NCBI RefSeq assembly: GCF_905147045.1
Contig: NC_065918.1
Location: 14,136,001 to 14,200,000 of the forward strand
Direction of reading: 5' to 3'
DNA: 64,000 bases
Origin: Nymphalis io
Taxonomy: Eukaryota; Arthropoda; Insecta; Lepidoptera; Nymphalidae
Shown in pieces: positions 45,963-56,929 of the stretch. A program made the translations under genes and the position numbers. Positions within the stretch are counted from its first letter, which is position 1, and each line of letters starts with the position of its first letter. The notes under the pieces are model-generated. The model did no database searches. It saw only the letters and a list, made by a program, of their open reading frames with translations, and was not told the DNA's origin.

Positions 45963-46477
45963 AACTTAGACATAAGTTAGAGCAATATAAAAATTTACTA
46001 TAAAGTTGCAATAATATTGCAACACAGAATGAATTATATTAAAAGAAAATGATTTAAAACAACAAAACTAGTGTTTACACGAACTCTCTCTTCAACTTTT
46101 ACATTAATAGATTAAGAGAACGCTGAATGCATTCACAAACCATAGCTGTTACGCAAGGCAAGGCCCATGACCTTAACGCTACAAGTTCATTTCCTATGGA
46201 GTTATGTAACTTAAGCCGATAAGGCACGTGTTGATTATAATAACTTAGAACAGCTGCAACAGAAGTGGCTCGTGTTGCGTTAGTTTTATTTAGGTTAATT
46301 AAAAAGTTTTTTTTTTTTTGGAAGTATAACTTTTCTGATTATTTAGAGTTCGAATTTTAAAAACACTGTATGTATGTAACGTTTTAGTGAAACATTTCTG
46401 ATGCAAAGAGTTTTTACATCTGTCACATATATCGAGTTGTTAGTTCTATAATTTGTTTGAAAAAGGAATAAGACGTC

Positions 46478-46680
46478 AATACTTGATATTGTTGTGTTCC
46501 GGTTCGAAGGGTGATTAAGCCAGAGTAATTACAGGCACAAGGGACATAACATCTAAGATCCCAAGGTTGGTGACGCATTGGAGATGTAAACGATGGCTTA
46601 AATTTCTTACTATGCCAATGTCTATGGGCGTGACCACACAGGGGGCCCATATGCTCGTCCGCATTCATATAAAAAAATAA
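46478..46680 (+). repeat. Family B copy
   Basis: GATATTGTTGTGTTCCGGTT, AATTACAGGCACAAGGGACA, GCCAATGTCTATGGGCGTGA and GCCCATATGCTCGTCCGCAT are followed by an A-rich tail. The 5' head is missing. Confidence 0.85.
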
Positions 46681-47317
46681 AAAACTAACTACAGAGTTAT
46701 CTACATATATAGAGCCTGCACCTCCGTTTTCCTTACGCGTTATGATATTTTTTATCCAACAAATAAATCAAAGAAAGTCACGAAATTGTACTTTACGTTT
46801 TGACGGTGAAACGAAAAGTGGTTTAATTAAACCTTATCTATTGAAAGTTTTTTGACAATTAAAAAAGAGCCCATAGCAGAGGAAGTAGTTCGCGAAGTAA
46901 CATAACGTAATTTAAACAAAATTTATTACATTTTTCTATATCATATCTTATGTATTTCCTGTTCTGTATAAGCTTAAACAATAGCGTTTGTACTACGGAA
47001 CTACAAATAGCTTGAATGAATCATGAGCAGAATAATTTTACATAGTCTCCCATGTGAGATGTCGTTGAAATAAAAAATATAAACTTCCTTTAAAATAAGT
47101 TTTTCAAAGCATATTCGTTATTTAAATATTTATTTTTAAAATAAATTAATTGGGTTTATGTGATTTATATTATCATTATAATTATTAAATGGCGACAATA
47201 TAGTGTAATGTTTTATGAACTAATATTAAAAATGCAAAAGTTTGAGCTGTTGGATGGTAATTTTGGGTATACCTCGATGAATATTAAATGGACTCTTTTA
47301 ATATATAGGTAGTATTT
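46681..47317. other. AT-rich non-coding sequence
   Basis: No gene or named repeat. Confidence 0.5.
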
Positions 47318-47765
47318 CTAACCTACAAGGTAACATATTTAGCAAAACTTGGAAATCTTTAAACATCTACCTAGTTAATTATATCTGAAGAATAAAACAA
47401 CGAAATGTAATATACAATCAAACGAACTTCTCAAGTGAGGTTAGATCATTATTATATGAGTTGTTTCATTCGAAGATATAAATACCCTTCCTCTCAAAAA
47501 CCCTGAAGTTTTGCAAAAATACATACTATAAAAAATAATGAGGCTTAAACCGGGCCCAGGACCGATGAAGGTACATACAGGATAATGTGGGTACATAGAA
47601 AGTTACTTTTTTTATTTTGTACCACAGGAAAAAAAAACTCTTAATATGCGACATTACCTTGTAGGTTAGAAGGACTCCCTACTTAATTATATCTTCGAAT
47701 GAAACAACTCATATAATAATGATCGAACCTCACTTGAGAAGTTCGTTTGATCATATATTATATAA
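47318..47765. mobile_element. Fold-back/TIR element with 73-bp arms
   Basis: 47408..47480 and 47688..47760 are inverted repeats of 73 bases with 70 matches (blocks AACGAACTTCTCAAGTGAGG and TTATATGAGTTGTTTCATTC on the left). The loop is 207 bases. Outside the left arm, 47318..47336 (CTAACCTACAAGGTAACAT) is inverted relative to 47651..47669 inside the loop, and ATTATATCTGAAGAATAAAA near 47380 partly repeats the right-arm edge. No ORF. It is a non-autonomous, rearranged fold-back or MITE-like element. No clear TSD. Confidence 0.75.
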
Positions 47766-47790
47766 GCAAAGCGGGCGTGTAACAGCTAGT
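47764..47790 (+). repeat. Possible Helitron-type 3' terminus
   Basis: GCAAAGCGGGCGTGTAACAG is followed by CTAG and T, similar to the end of the copy at 903..1171 (CAGGGCGTGTTG, CTAG, T). It could be the end of a non-autonomous Helitron containing or abutting the fold-back. Confidence 0.35.
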
Positions 47791-48984
47791 TTTTAAAAAA
47801 TGTTAAATCACTTAATATTTCAATATCTATCTAGTTTAACTAGATAAGTAGATATTGGTAATAGCGGACAATTGTCGTAGTTGAAATTTAAAATTGGTCT
47901 CTGACATTAAATTGACGTCAATAAGTCTATTCTGTAAGAACAAACTCTAAACACAACGTAGAAAACAGTCGTACGATGTCAGAAGGTGATATGCAACATT
48001 GAACGCAATAATTATAACATTTCAAGAATACACGCATCAAAATCGTGTATCACCATGAAGTGAGTTCATATATAATAAGCACTGCAGGACCCTGAGACGT
48101 ACGAGAATGTATCGTAATTTTCGCATTGACACGTATTCCCTTTGGACCGTCAACGTTAATTTGATGTTAATTAAGTAACATGAACTTATTAATATTGCGC
48201 GTATTTCAGACGAATTAAATGCATACAAAAACCTTTGATATTCACAAAGAAATTACCTAATAACTACTGCAATAATCACTCGTGATCAAAATTTATCTAT
48301 AAATGGTTTTATATATATAAATGTTTTTATAGACAAAATTCATTGAATTTAATTGTGATAACATGCCACGATACCTTTTGAATGATATGTATAAAGTTTT
48401 TTATCCCTTTTATAACAATTACACCAGTCATTAATTGTCTATCGATAAGAATTCTTGGAGCAATTTCACCATATTGCTACTATGCCGGGTGGTGGATACA
48501 AACGTCGCAGATTTTTATTCGACACATGCACGTTTCACTTAGTCGTCACCATTTATCCTTTTAGAACTAATACTATAAAATTGAGCACAATTTTTAGCGC
48601 TCATATATATTTTTATTTATTATTTACGTATTTACTGGCGATTAAGCAAGGCCATTGCTTAAGTCCAATCGGACCCGTGTTTTTCAATTCTTTATTTATC
48701 AATAATATGGTGAAATGATGAGGAAACTATAATGGAAGTGCTCAGCATAAATTACTTTTCAAAAGAGATGAAATATTAGTTTTTCTATGTTTATGTTTGC
48801 TATATCCCTCGTCGGCTTGTATAAATATGCTCAAACTAATCAGAGAATATATGCTAGAATAATACGTAATAATATATCCAAAATTTTAAGACCATACAAT
48901 GAAAATTATATATCTAGTCATTGTTATTTGTAAATAAAATTTTATTATAGATATTAATGTCGTTTAATGTTTTTTCTTTTTTAG

Positions 48985-49188
48985 AAGAATGGCACGCTTA
49001 AGAAAATCAGTTTCACGGCGCACGATATCGCATAACAAAGCGCCAGTTCAATCACATTTATACCAAGAAGCGGAGATTAAGCAATCCTTATTAATTTCAG
49101 AATCTAATATGGACTTATTTAAGACTAATTCACGTAACGCTTGCGCAGACAGAAAATATGAACATTCTGCATCGTTCGTTGATTTTAA
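48985..49188 (+). CDS. Candidate host exon with start codon
   Basis: A textbook acceptor (T-rich run ending TTTTTTAG at 48977..48984) precedes ATG at 48989. The exon reads MARLRKSVSRRTISHNKAPV, QSHLYQEAEIKQSLLISESN, MDLFKTNSRNACADRKYEHS and ASFVDF, and a moderate donor AA|GTATAA lies at 49188. Composition is coding-like (basic N-terminus, mixed polar body, few AT-driven Ile/Asn/Lys runs). No domain is recognised. It would be the first coding exon of a plus-strand gene whose next exon I cannot place, or a fossil. The frame continues past the donor to a stop at 49226..49228. Confidence 0.38.
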
Positions 49189-49618
49189 GTATAACCTTTT
49201 CATAATTTCTATTTTAGGGCATAACTAAATGTGACAAATTTATTACGATGTATTGATTATCTAGCTTCAGGGTAAGATTCCGCTTGTGGCCTGTTTGATC
49301 TATTAGCTTGCTAGACTAGGCAAACGAGTAAAAGGGCGTTGTTAGCTCTGTCATCGGCAAACAAACGCTTATGCAATTCGTAATACTAGTAGGAAGAACG
49401 TATTAGCCGTGAGTCTAGTTTATACGTCTCGATGTACTGGTTTAAATCCCGTTTCGAGTCGATTATTTTTTTTGTCATATCCTTAGTATAGCCCGTGGCT
49501 AGAAATTTAACTGTAATTAGATTAGTTGGTCACGTTCGTTGTCCCAACAGATTATACACGTGGTCTATTCCCTCACACTGGGTCTACTTCCGTATTATAA
49601 TACCACCCGAGCGTTTAT

Positions 49619-49815
49619 TATAAAAACATGAAATTCGCGCTAGTCGCGTCAATAGTTTTAATTTAAAGCGTGTGAAACTGCGAACCGTAGCTACTAAACA
49701 CTAAATCACTACTATTATATGCTAAAACTTTCTCTGAACGCGTTGCATCTTCTGGTATAAGTTTTACGTATGTTAATTCAGTAGCAGTCAGTTCAATTCA
49801 GTAGTTTTCAGTTAA
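49619..49815 (+). promoter_or_regulatory. Core-promoter-like region
   Basis: TATAAAAA at 49619..49626 is followed 30 bases on by TCAATAG. A second TATAAG at 49756..49761 is followed by four TCAGT initiator-like motifs at 49778, 49788, 49798 and 49808. TATA plus TCAGT is the usual insect core-promoter pair at about 30-base spacing. The region is GC-richer than its flanks. No ORF of useful length follows, so a 5' non-coding exon would be required. Confidence 0.25.
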
Positions 49816-50444
49816 ACATTACTAACAAAAAGTCTTCTCTTTTAATATAGATTGATATTTGCCACAATGGTAGAATCCAGGATTGCTATTATAATAGTTT
49901 AATAGACTGCTGTTCATTCTGCGAGGGTTTATCACCACGCCGGTTAAGTGGAGGCCGGGAACGGTTATCGTTGTTTACATGTGCTATAAATTAGAAATGC
50001 AAATATCATAAGCCCTCGCATTGAGTCGCTTTCCATTGTCCGAGAATTTAACAAGTGTACGAACTATTAAACTTTATTGCGAACCATTTTATAGTTTACA
50101 ACAACGTTGAAGTATTGAGTTTACGTTAGTTAGGTTCCGTGTTTACCGGAAATTAGCCACTTTTCATTCCCTTTGTTGCCTATTGTTTGAGTATATAACA
50201 ACACAAGCTTATATTATATACAATGAAAAAAGGTAATTTTACATTATTTATGAATTATATAACTATTCAGATGTTATCTATTATATATTTGTGACATTTG
50301 AGTATTTTATTTATTTCTTGCCCATAGTCGCACCTATTACCTTCGATTAAGATAACTTGTTCTATCAACCGGACCAACTCCAACGACCCATACGTTACAG
50401 CTTAATGCTTTTGTTTTATCATAGTCTACGAGACTAGTTATTAT

Positions 50445-50615
50445 TGCAGTGTTCCGGTTTGAAGGGTGATTAAGCGGTAAATTAGTTTAATTACAGGCAC
50501 ATATCATCTTAGTTCCCAAGGTCAAGGTCGCATTGACCATTTAGGGGTTGTTTAATACTTCTTACATTGCCAATGTATGGTGGGCGTTTGGTCAGTTCGT
50601 CAACCTTTTATAAAT
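50445..50615 (+). repeat. Family B copy, diverged
   Basis: CAGTGTTCCGGTTTGAAGGG, TTTAATTACAGGCACATATC, CATCTTAGTTCCCAAGGTCA and TTCTTACATTGCCAATGTAT. The GGGACATAA block is deleted. Confidence 0.75.
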
Positions 50616-50931
50616 TAATAAAATCTATCTATGCAAGCTTACTTTAAAAAAATCAAGTGAAACATAGAATTATTTCATTATACATGATTTCTCAACTTTA
50701 GCAAACGTGAGAGAGTTGATCGAAGCCACTAGCTGACTTGCTTCAATATTATCACGTTCAAAACGATTGGACTTGTCTCATACTAAGCATTACTCATATC
50801 AGCTAGTGAACGACATTTACGATAGTTGAAGATATCTCTTTGAAAATTGTAGAAAGTTATGTATTTCTCATATAAATATATCGCATATAATACGTATGTT
50901 TCTTCTTTAAAATTATAAAATAATGTTTATA

Positions 50932-51335
50932 TCAATCAACAGCCAATCGTTGTCCACTGCTGAACATAGGCCTCTCCCAAGGTGCGCCAAAGCTCCCTGT
51001 CCTCCGCCTTCCGCATCCAGTTGGTGCCCGCCACCTTCTTAAGGTCGTCGGTCCACCTGGCTGGAGGGCGCCCTACGCTGCGCTTGCCGATTCGCGGTCT
51101 CCACTCTAGGACTCGTCTGCTCCAACGGCCATCGGTCCTACGACATACGTGACCAGCCCACTGCCATTTCAGCCTGCTAATTTTGCAAGCTATGTCGGTG
51201 ACTCCGGTTCTTTTCCGGATAATCTCATTTCTGATCTTATCCTTCAAAGACACTCCGAGCATAGCTCGCTCCATAGCACGCTGAGCGACTTTGAATTTGT
51301 GAACTAGTCCCGCAGTTAGTGTCCACGTTTCGGCT
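50932..51335 (-). mobile_element. RTE-clade LINE, short 5'-truncated copy with TSD
   Basis: The last ~130 codons of the same RTE as 36050..37233: ETWTLTAGLVHKFKVAQRAM through RPPARWTDDLKKVAGTNWMR to QQWTTIGC and stop. By eye only about three substitutions separate the two copies over 400 bases (for example Ile to Val in KRSIGRPP), so both inserted recently. An 8-base TSD TGTTTATA lies at 50924..50931 and 51336..51343. The open frame extends by chance into the flank to 51397. Confidence 0.93.
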
Positions 51336-51527
51336 TGTTTATAGGCGTAAGTTAATAAGCCGTGAATTTTGTCTATCAAAAAACAATCTGTTGACATTTA
51401 AAAAATGTTATTTAGTTGACAATGTTCTTTAAAACTAAGTATATGTATTTGAAATTACTTCAGATACTATTAAATTAACTTTAGTACGATGTACATACAT
51501 TCTACCGTCAAAAAATAAGCTTAATTT

Positions 51528-52040
51528 TGTTACGTTCCCCAAATTGTAAATTATGTGGTAGAGTTTTATGTAGTAGCAAACCTATCTGGTTACCACCTAC
51601 ATACTAATTAATTTCGTCAAATAGCCAATACCGTGTATACTATTAATAGTAATGTCTATTTATGATGTTACGTATCGGTTTTATATTCAAATATATAAAT
51701 AAATGAAATTGAAGGATATGTCTGTGATATCTAAAAAACTGCCTCTTTTTGAGTTAATTTCGCTATTTGCGAGTTACCGAAATCGAAACGAACATCTTTT
51801 TTAATTTTTGCTACCTAATAATTTGAATATTTTTTATCTGTAATTCAAATACGTATAATGTACGTTAAAATGGCAGCATTTTAAGTGAGTTAGGTCGCCG
51901 GTTTTTCTAATATAAAATCAAATTGCCTTATCTAGGTTTTATTACTGAGCAGTCACTGTTGCACAGTTGAGCTTGACATTAACTACGATACTTGTACTTG
52001 TACTCAAGTGATTATTTATTAGTCCTTCACGTCCGCCACA
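51528..52040 (+). mobile_element. Possible solo LTR or 5' LTR remnant
   Basis: The segment starts TGTTACGTTCCCC and ends GTCCGCCACA (TG...CA). It is followed after two bases by ATTGGTGACCCAGAAGTGAT, which resembles the tRNA primer-binding site found just inside the 5' LTR of insect LTR retrotransposons (TTGGTGACCC). No gag-pol, second LTR or clear TSD follows. Confidence 0.35.
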
Positions 52041-52317
52041 TAATTGGTGACCCAGAAGTGATTTGTGTTACTAGTATGTTGATGTATTCGTTGCTTTTCA
52101 TACAGGAATAGATTATTTCAAGCAGATACAGTTAATAAAAAGTAATTATAATAATAAATAATCATTATACATATAATAAATAATTTAAATTTAAATTAAT
52201 TTTTTTTATTCAATATTATTACAAAAGCATTACAATTTCTTTTGAATGGTCAAAAATCTACTACCGGTTCTGAAAGAGCCCTCAGAACTGAGAAGAACTG
52301 GCGAAGAAAGCTCAGTG

Positions 52318-52530
52318 AAGATCACATCACGTCAGTCTTAACCAAAGATTCCGGGTTCAATGTTGGGCAAGCGCCTTTCGTGTGATTAATTCATCTCGTG
52401 CTTAGGAAGGAATGATAACATTGTAAGAAAACCTGCATGTGTTGGTAAAAAAGAAAACCTGCTACATCTATATCTACCAATCCAAAGCTTTTTCTTGAGA
52501 GAAGAGAATTCTTTAGTAATGCGTCATACA
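52318..52530 (+). repeat. SINE-A copy, old
   Basis: GTCAGTCTTAACCAAAGATT, CCGGGTTCAATGTTGGGCAA (B box region), TTCATCTCGTGCTTAGGAAG and GTAAGAAAACCTGCATGTGT occur in SINE-A order. Confidence 0.7.
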
Positions 52531-53049
52531 CATACTGCTTTTAAGTTTTTTTTTCTTGATAATAAAATCACTGTGAAATTTTTAAATAAATTATTTGTTA
52601 CTTCCAAATTCCGACTAATAATTAGATTATTAAAGAGGGTTTCAACATTGAATACTCCTAAGAAGTAATCCGTGGGTTTGCGAAGTTTTGACACGGAAGG
52701 CAAATAAATTAATTTAATTTAATTATTCAACACAACCCCTCTAAAGTTACAAAAGCACAAAGTGAACAAATAAAAACTTCTAGAATCTTATTAACATAAA
52801 TGAATTGTATAATTTAAAAAAAAATAAAGACATTTTAAAAATTTAAAGACTTTAAATTAGCGGATGTGCGATGGGCGATGGGACATCCATTTGGTTCATT
52901 TAATTACTTCTATATTTGAGTAGCCCTTTAATCATTTACAACAAAGTTACGAGTCAAAAATCTTTGCTTGAATAATTGAGTTATTACAATACATTAAATA
53001 TTCATAATTTTTTAATTAAGCCTAGTGGGTACTAAAATAAAATATAAGA

Positions 53050-53180
53050 GCGGACATGGCTCGGCGGCTAGAACACGCGAATCTTAACGCAAGATTATTC
53101 AAGCCACTGAGTTTTTAAGTGCTTGATTTGTGTTTATAATTCATCTCTTGCTCGGCGAGGAAGGAAATGGAGAGATACCT
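53050..53180 (+). repeat. SINE-A 5' part, old
   Basis: GCGGACATGGCTCGGCGGCT, AGAACACGCGAATCTTAACG, then TGCTTGATTTGTGTTTATAA and TTCATCTCTTGCTCGGCGAG. Confidence 0.7.
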
Positions 53181-53424
53181 ATGGGAGATATTTAATCCTC
53201 CAGAGATAAGTCCGCTAAAAGCAAGTAGAAAGGTTTTTTCGAGAAATAAATTTAAATATCACAAAATGTACATTACATTCGTACTTTACTTAAAAAAAAT
53301 CCAGAAAAGTATTTTTATGCTTAAGAAAACTTTAAGCGTAGTGGTATGTTTTTAAACGATTATTGCACACAATTTACAAATCTTAGAAGTAATTAATTGG
53401 TACGCAAAACAAAAAACAAGTAAT

Positions 53425-53520
53425 AGCCTGAAAAAGTTACATTGGCAAGCTAAGGACTCCTCTCGAAATGCAATTTAGTTTATTCCACGCTAGTCCAATG
53501 TGAGTTGGTGAATAAAGAAG
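53425..53520 (-). repeat. SINE-A tail part, old
   Basis: Minus-strand remnants AATAGCCTGAAAAAGTTACA, GGCAAGCTAAGGACTCCTCT and CACGCTAGTCCAATGTGAGT match the 3' third. Confidence 0.45.
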
Positions 53521-53794
53521 TAGTAGAATATCAAAATATCAAATATACACATATAAAGCCTATTCTAACCATAAGTTGAGTAAAGACAAATAAACAATTT
53601 TGACATTGAAATGACGCGATATCATTGGTCGTGATCTTGAATAATCTATGAATTCATTATGGATTTGACTTTTTAAATGTCAGCGAAGTTGATATCGAAT
53701 CTTTAGAAGTAAAATTAAAGTAAATTTGTGTTGATAAGATAAATAAAACCCGAAATTGATCCAAAATACGAATTCATTTTAATTAAAATATTAT

Positions 53795-53970
53795 ACCTGT
53801 GAATATCCCACAGCTGTGCTACGGCCTTTTCTCCTTTTTTTGAGGAGAAGGTTTGGAGCTTATTCTACCACGCTCTCTCCATCTCCACTGGACCACAGGG
53901 CCATCTCGGCTCTTCAGGCTGGTATGGTCCAGTGGTAAAAGCGCGTGAATCTTAACCGATGATCGTTTAT
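53795..53970. repeat. Mosaic SINE-A: tail(-), head(-), head(+)
   Basis: 53797..53880 is a minus-strand SINE-A 3' third (GAGGAGAAGGTTTGGAGCTT). 53883..53912 is a minus-strand head (GGACCACAGGGCCATCTCGG). 53918..53970 is a plus-strand head (GTCCAGTGGTAAAAGCGCGT, then GAATCTTAACCGATGATCGT). The 11-base arms CCACTGGACCA (53885..53895) and TGGTCCAGTGG (53925..53935) form a palindrome at the head-to-head junction. Confidence 0.7.
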
Positions 53971-54404
53971 CTATACTCCTTCTTCGATTGGAACAGGCTA
54001 TAGGCAAATTCCCAACCATTTCCCTTATCATCGTATACGATACTAATATGAGAGTTTAAAAATGATTTCACGGAAGTCAGCCGGGAGTTCTTGCGCAATT
54101 CTGTCTCGTGGTAAGTGATGCTGTGTTGCAATGCTCATTATAAGAACTAGTCATAATAATTGTGGTTTGGTTAATTTGAATATTAAGTTAATCAAGAGAT
54201 CCAAAGTAGAAGTAAACACGATAAACTTAATTGTTGCTGGATTAAATCAGGACCAACACTATATTTTCAATTTTTTTTACAATTTTGCATGTTAAGTAGT
54301 AGAGCTCTGTGTAGGTCCATGTATGATACCGACGACCAATTATTTAATATTTTAAATTATTAGTTTAGCTGATATAAATGGAAAGTAGTTATCATTTTTG
54401 AGTG

Positions 54405-54530
54405 ACTCACTTATAAACGTTGTTTAGCGGCTCTTTAGTTATACACTGATTTCTCTCTTTCTGTCATTATTGATTTGACATTAGAAAAAAGAAAACATAG
54501 CATTATTTAACTAATCACCCGCTTAACGTT
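54405..54530 (+). repeat. Repeat D copy
   Basis: TCTCTTTCTGTCATTATTGA, TTTGACATTAGAAAAAAGAA and ATTTAACTAATCACCCGCTT match 35215..35315. Unclassified. Confidence 0.65.
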
Positions 54531-56189
54531 TATAAGCATATATGTTCGATATTTAAAAAATACACAAGATAAAGTTAATAATGTACAAGAACTTTAAGCA
54601 ACAAAATATATTCGATGAACAATACGTGTCCTTTTAATTCTCAGCAATGCCGATGAATTGAAGTGAGTTTAACTACGACTCCATCTTCATTTTACTGCCC
54701 GTTTTATTTCGTCACAGCAAAACAATTTTCATTCTTACATCCCACGCTTAAGGCTGGACGCAAACTTGAACGACTACGCTGTGTCTATAGGCGGTGGTGA
54801 CCACTTACCATCAGGTGGCACATTTGCTTATCCCCCTACTTATTTAAAAAATCTACCATCAAGTTTCTTTAATTCTTATATGTAGAATAATATATATAAA
54901 GAAAAGAATAGTAAATCTTTTAATTTATATTTATAAAAATAACTACTACTAAGCTACTTGCTGGTGCTGGTGCTCGGTTAATTCCACCTTTACCAAGCTA
55001 AGTATATAACTTATCTTTTAAAATGATAAAACGAAAACGTTTTATTACTCAGCCACGAATCCACTGTCAAAAATCACTTTTTCAAAAAATGTTATCTAAA
55101 AACAATTTACTTTTAAATAAAAACCCCGCTACAAACTCTGTAAAAAATAATTGTATCTACCTTTTATTTAAAAAATAAAACTACAATAATAACAATAATG
55201 TTATGCATAGTAATAAACATACTTGGTATCGTTGTACTACATGTATAGCTTTAGTAAATCGAAAATGTAACGCCGGCCTTAAATAGCGTTTCTTGTTTTT
55301 ATACCTCGAAATTCTTGAACAAACATTTAAATAAAGTTTCAATGGATTTTAGAAGTTTAGAAGATTTGTTGCCTTGTCGAATGCATTCCTTTTCGGTGTT
55401 TTTCTGTGGTTTAAGTTAATAAATTATTTCGGTTAATTTTGTGCATGTCAACACCTGTTTTAATGTGATAGTATATTTATTTGTAGTACTGAAAGAAAGA
55501 AATACAAAAAATAAAAAACTTGTTATTATAAAGAATGGTAAATAACGTGAAATTGGAAGAGTTTTGCTTCAAACTGCGTTTTTTAAATGTTACGTTTATT
55601 AAACATATATTAATTATTATACTGCTGAACCTTACCACCAAGTAAATAAGTGAATAAGGTATATATTGATATAAAATTATTTTAGCATTAAATTATGAAT
55701 GTTCCTGGAAGCACCGCTGCCGTCGTAATATATTAGTACATCCCGATTAAAATTAAATCGTGTAAAACATAAGCCAGGCATTTTATAAAGCGCACTTGAT
55801 TGATAGCTGCCCGTAATGACAGTCACAACGCGAGACAGCAGCATAACATGTACCGCTATCTCTTTTTTTATAAATAACAGACATCCGAATGAAGGGAGAG
55901 TATAATGACTCGATTAGAAGATAGCTATTTACGGAAACGGTAGATAGGCGACCTAAAATAATCAATAATATAATTCTTTTAAACGTAGAATAGTTGTAAA
56001 AATCCTTGAATTTATTCACTGGTAATTCCAACTGGTTAACCAACAAAAACACGTCTAAAAATTTGGAATCGAGGCAAATGTTATGAAAGCAAATAAAATA
56101 TTGCCTACGGATACGATATTTACGAGTATGACATATTTCTTACCTTAAACAGTCTCTATAGTATGAGCACAGATCATATAATACTATAC
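54531..56189. other. AT-rich non-coding sequence with a family B 3' fragment
   Basis: 54780..54850 is the plus-strand end of family B (TCTATAGGCGGTGGTGACCA, CTTACCATCAGGTGGCACAT). Otherwise nothing is recognised. Confidence 0.55.
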
Positions 56190-56482
56190 TGGTGGTAGGG
56201 CTTTGTGCAAGCTCGTCTGGGTAGGTACCACCCACTCATCAGATATTCTACCGCAAAACAGCAATACTTGATATTGTTGTGTTCCGGTTTGAAGGTTGAG
56301 TGAGCCAGTGTAATTACAGGCACAAGGGACATAAAATCTTAGTTCCCAAGGTTGGTGGCGCATTGGCTATAAGCGATGGTTGACATTTCTTACAATGCCA
56401 ATGTCTAAGGGCGTTTGGTGACCACTTACCATCAGGTGGCCCATATGCTCGTCCACCTTCCTATTCTATATAAAAAAAAAAT
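56190..56482 (+). repeat. Family B copy, best preserved
   Basis: Reference copy for the window: GGTAGGGCTTTGTGCAAGCT, CGTCTGGGTAGGTACCACCC, GGTTGAGTGAGCCAGTGTAA, TTACAGGCACAAGGGACATA, CAAGGTTGGTGGCGCATTGG, GCGTTTGGTGACCACTTACC, ATCAGGTGGCCCATATGCTC, then an oligo-A tail. It has no evident ORF and is about 290 bases long, so it is either a SINE-like element or the conserved 3' end of a LINE. I cannot separate these from one window. Confidence 0.85.
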
Positions 56483-56929
56483 ATATATATATGAAGTATG
56501 AGTATGTTACTAATTACCTAATACTATTGTGATAATATATAATAATAATAATGTTTAATACTGTAAGTATATCTGTATTTCATACATACTTATAATAATT
56601 AATAAGCTTTATTTGCTTTGTTTATTGAGATCTCGCCTTTGTAATATTTTGTTTTACTTTTTTTTATTAGGGTTGATGTGTGTTCGTTTTAATTATATAT
56701 GTTAGTTTGTCTATGTTTAATTAGCAACCAAGCTGACAAGGTTTATGGCTGTCAAGAATAAAAATGAATGTTAATATTTTGTTGTTATAAATCAATAAAT
56801 GTAAACACAAAAAGCAATTTATTTTCTAAGACAATCAAAAATTACAATTGTCATTATTATACTAGTCGAAGTCGATTATCGAATAAAATAGTAAACTTTG
56901 CATTGAAGCCGATGTTGCGTTCCTGCGGT

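Noticed and set aside
46423..46668. 81-codon minus-strand frame
   Set aside because: It is the reverse complement of the family B copy at 46478..46680.
53819..54031. 70-codon minus-strand frame
   Set aside because: It runs through the mosaic SINE-A and has no independent support.
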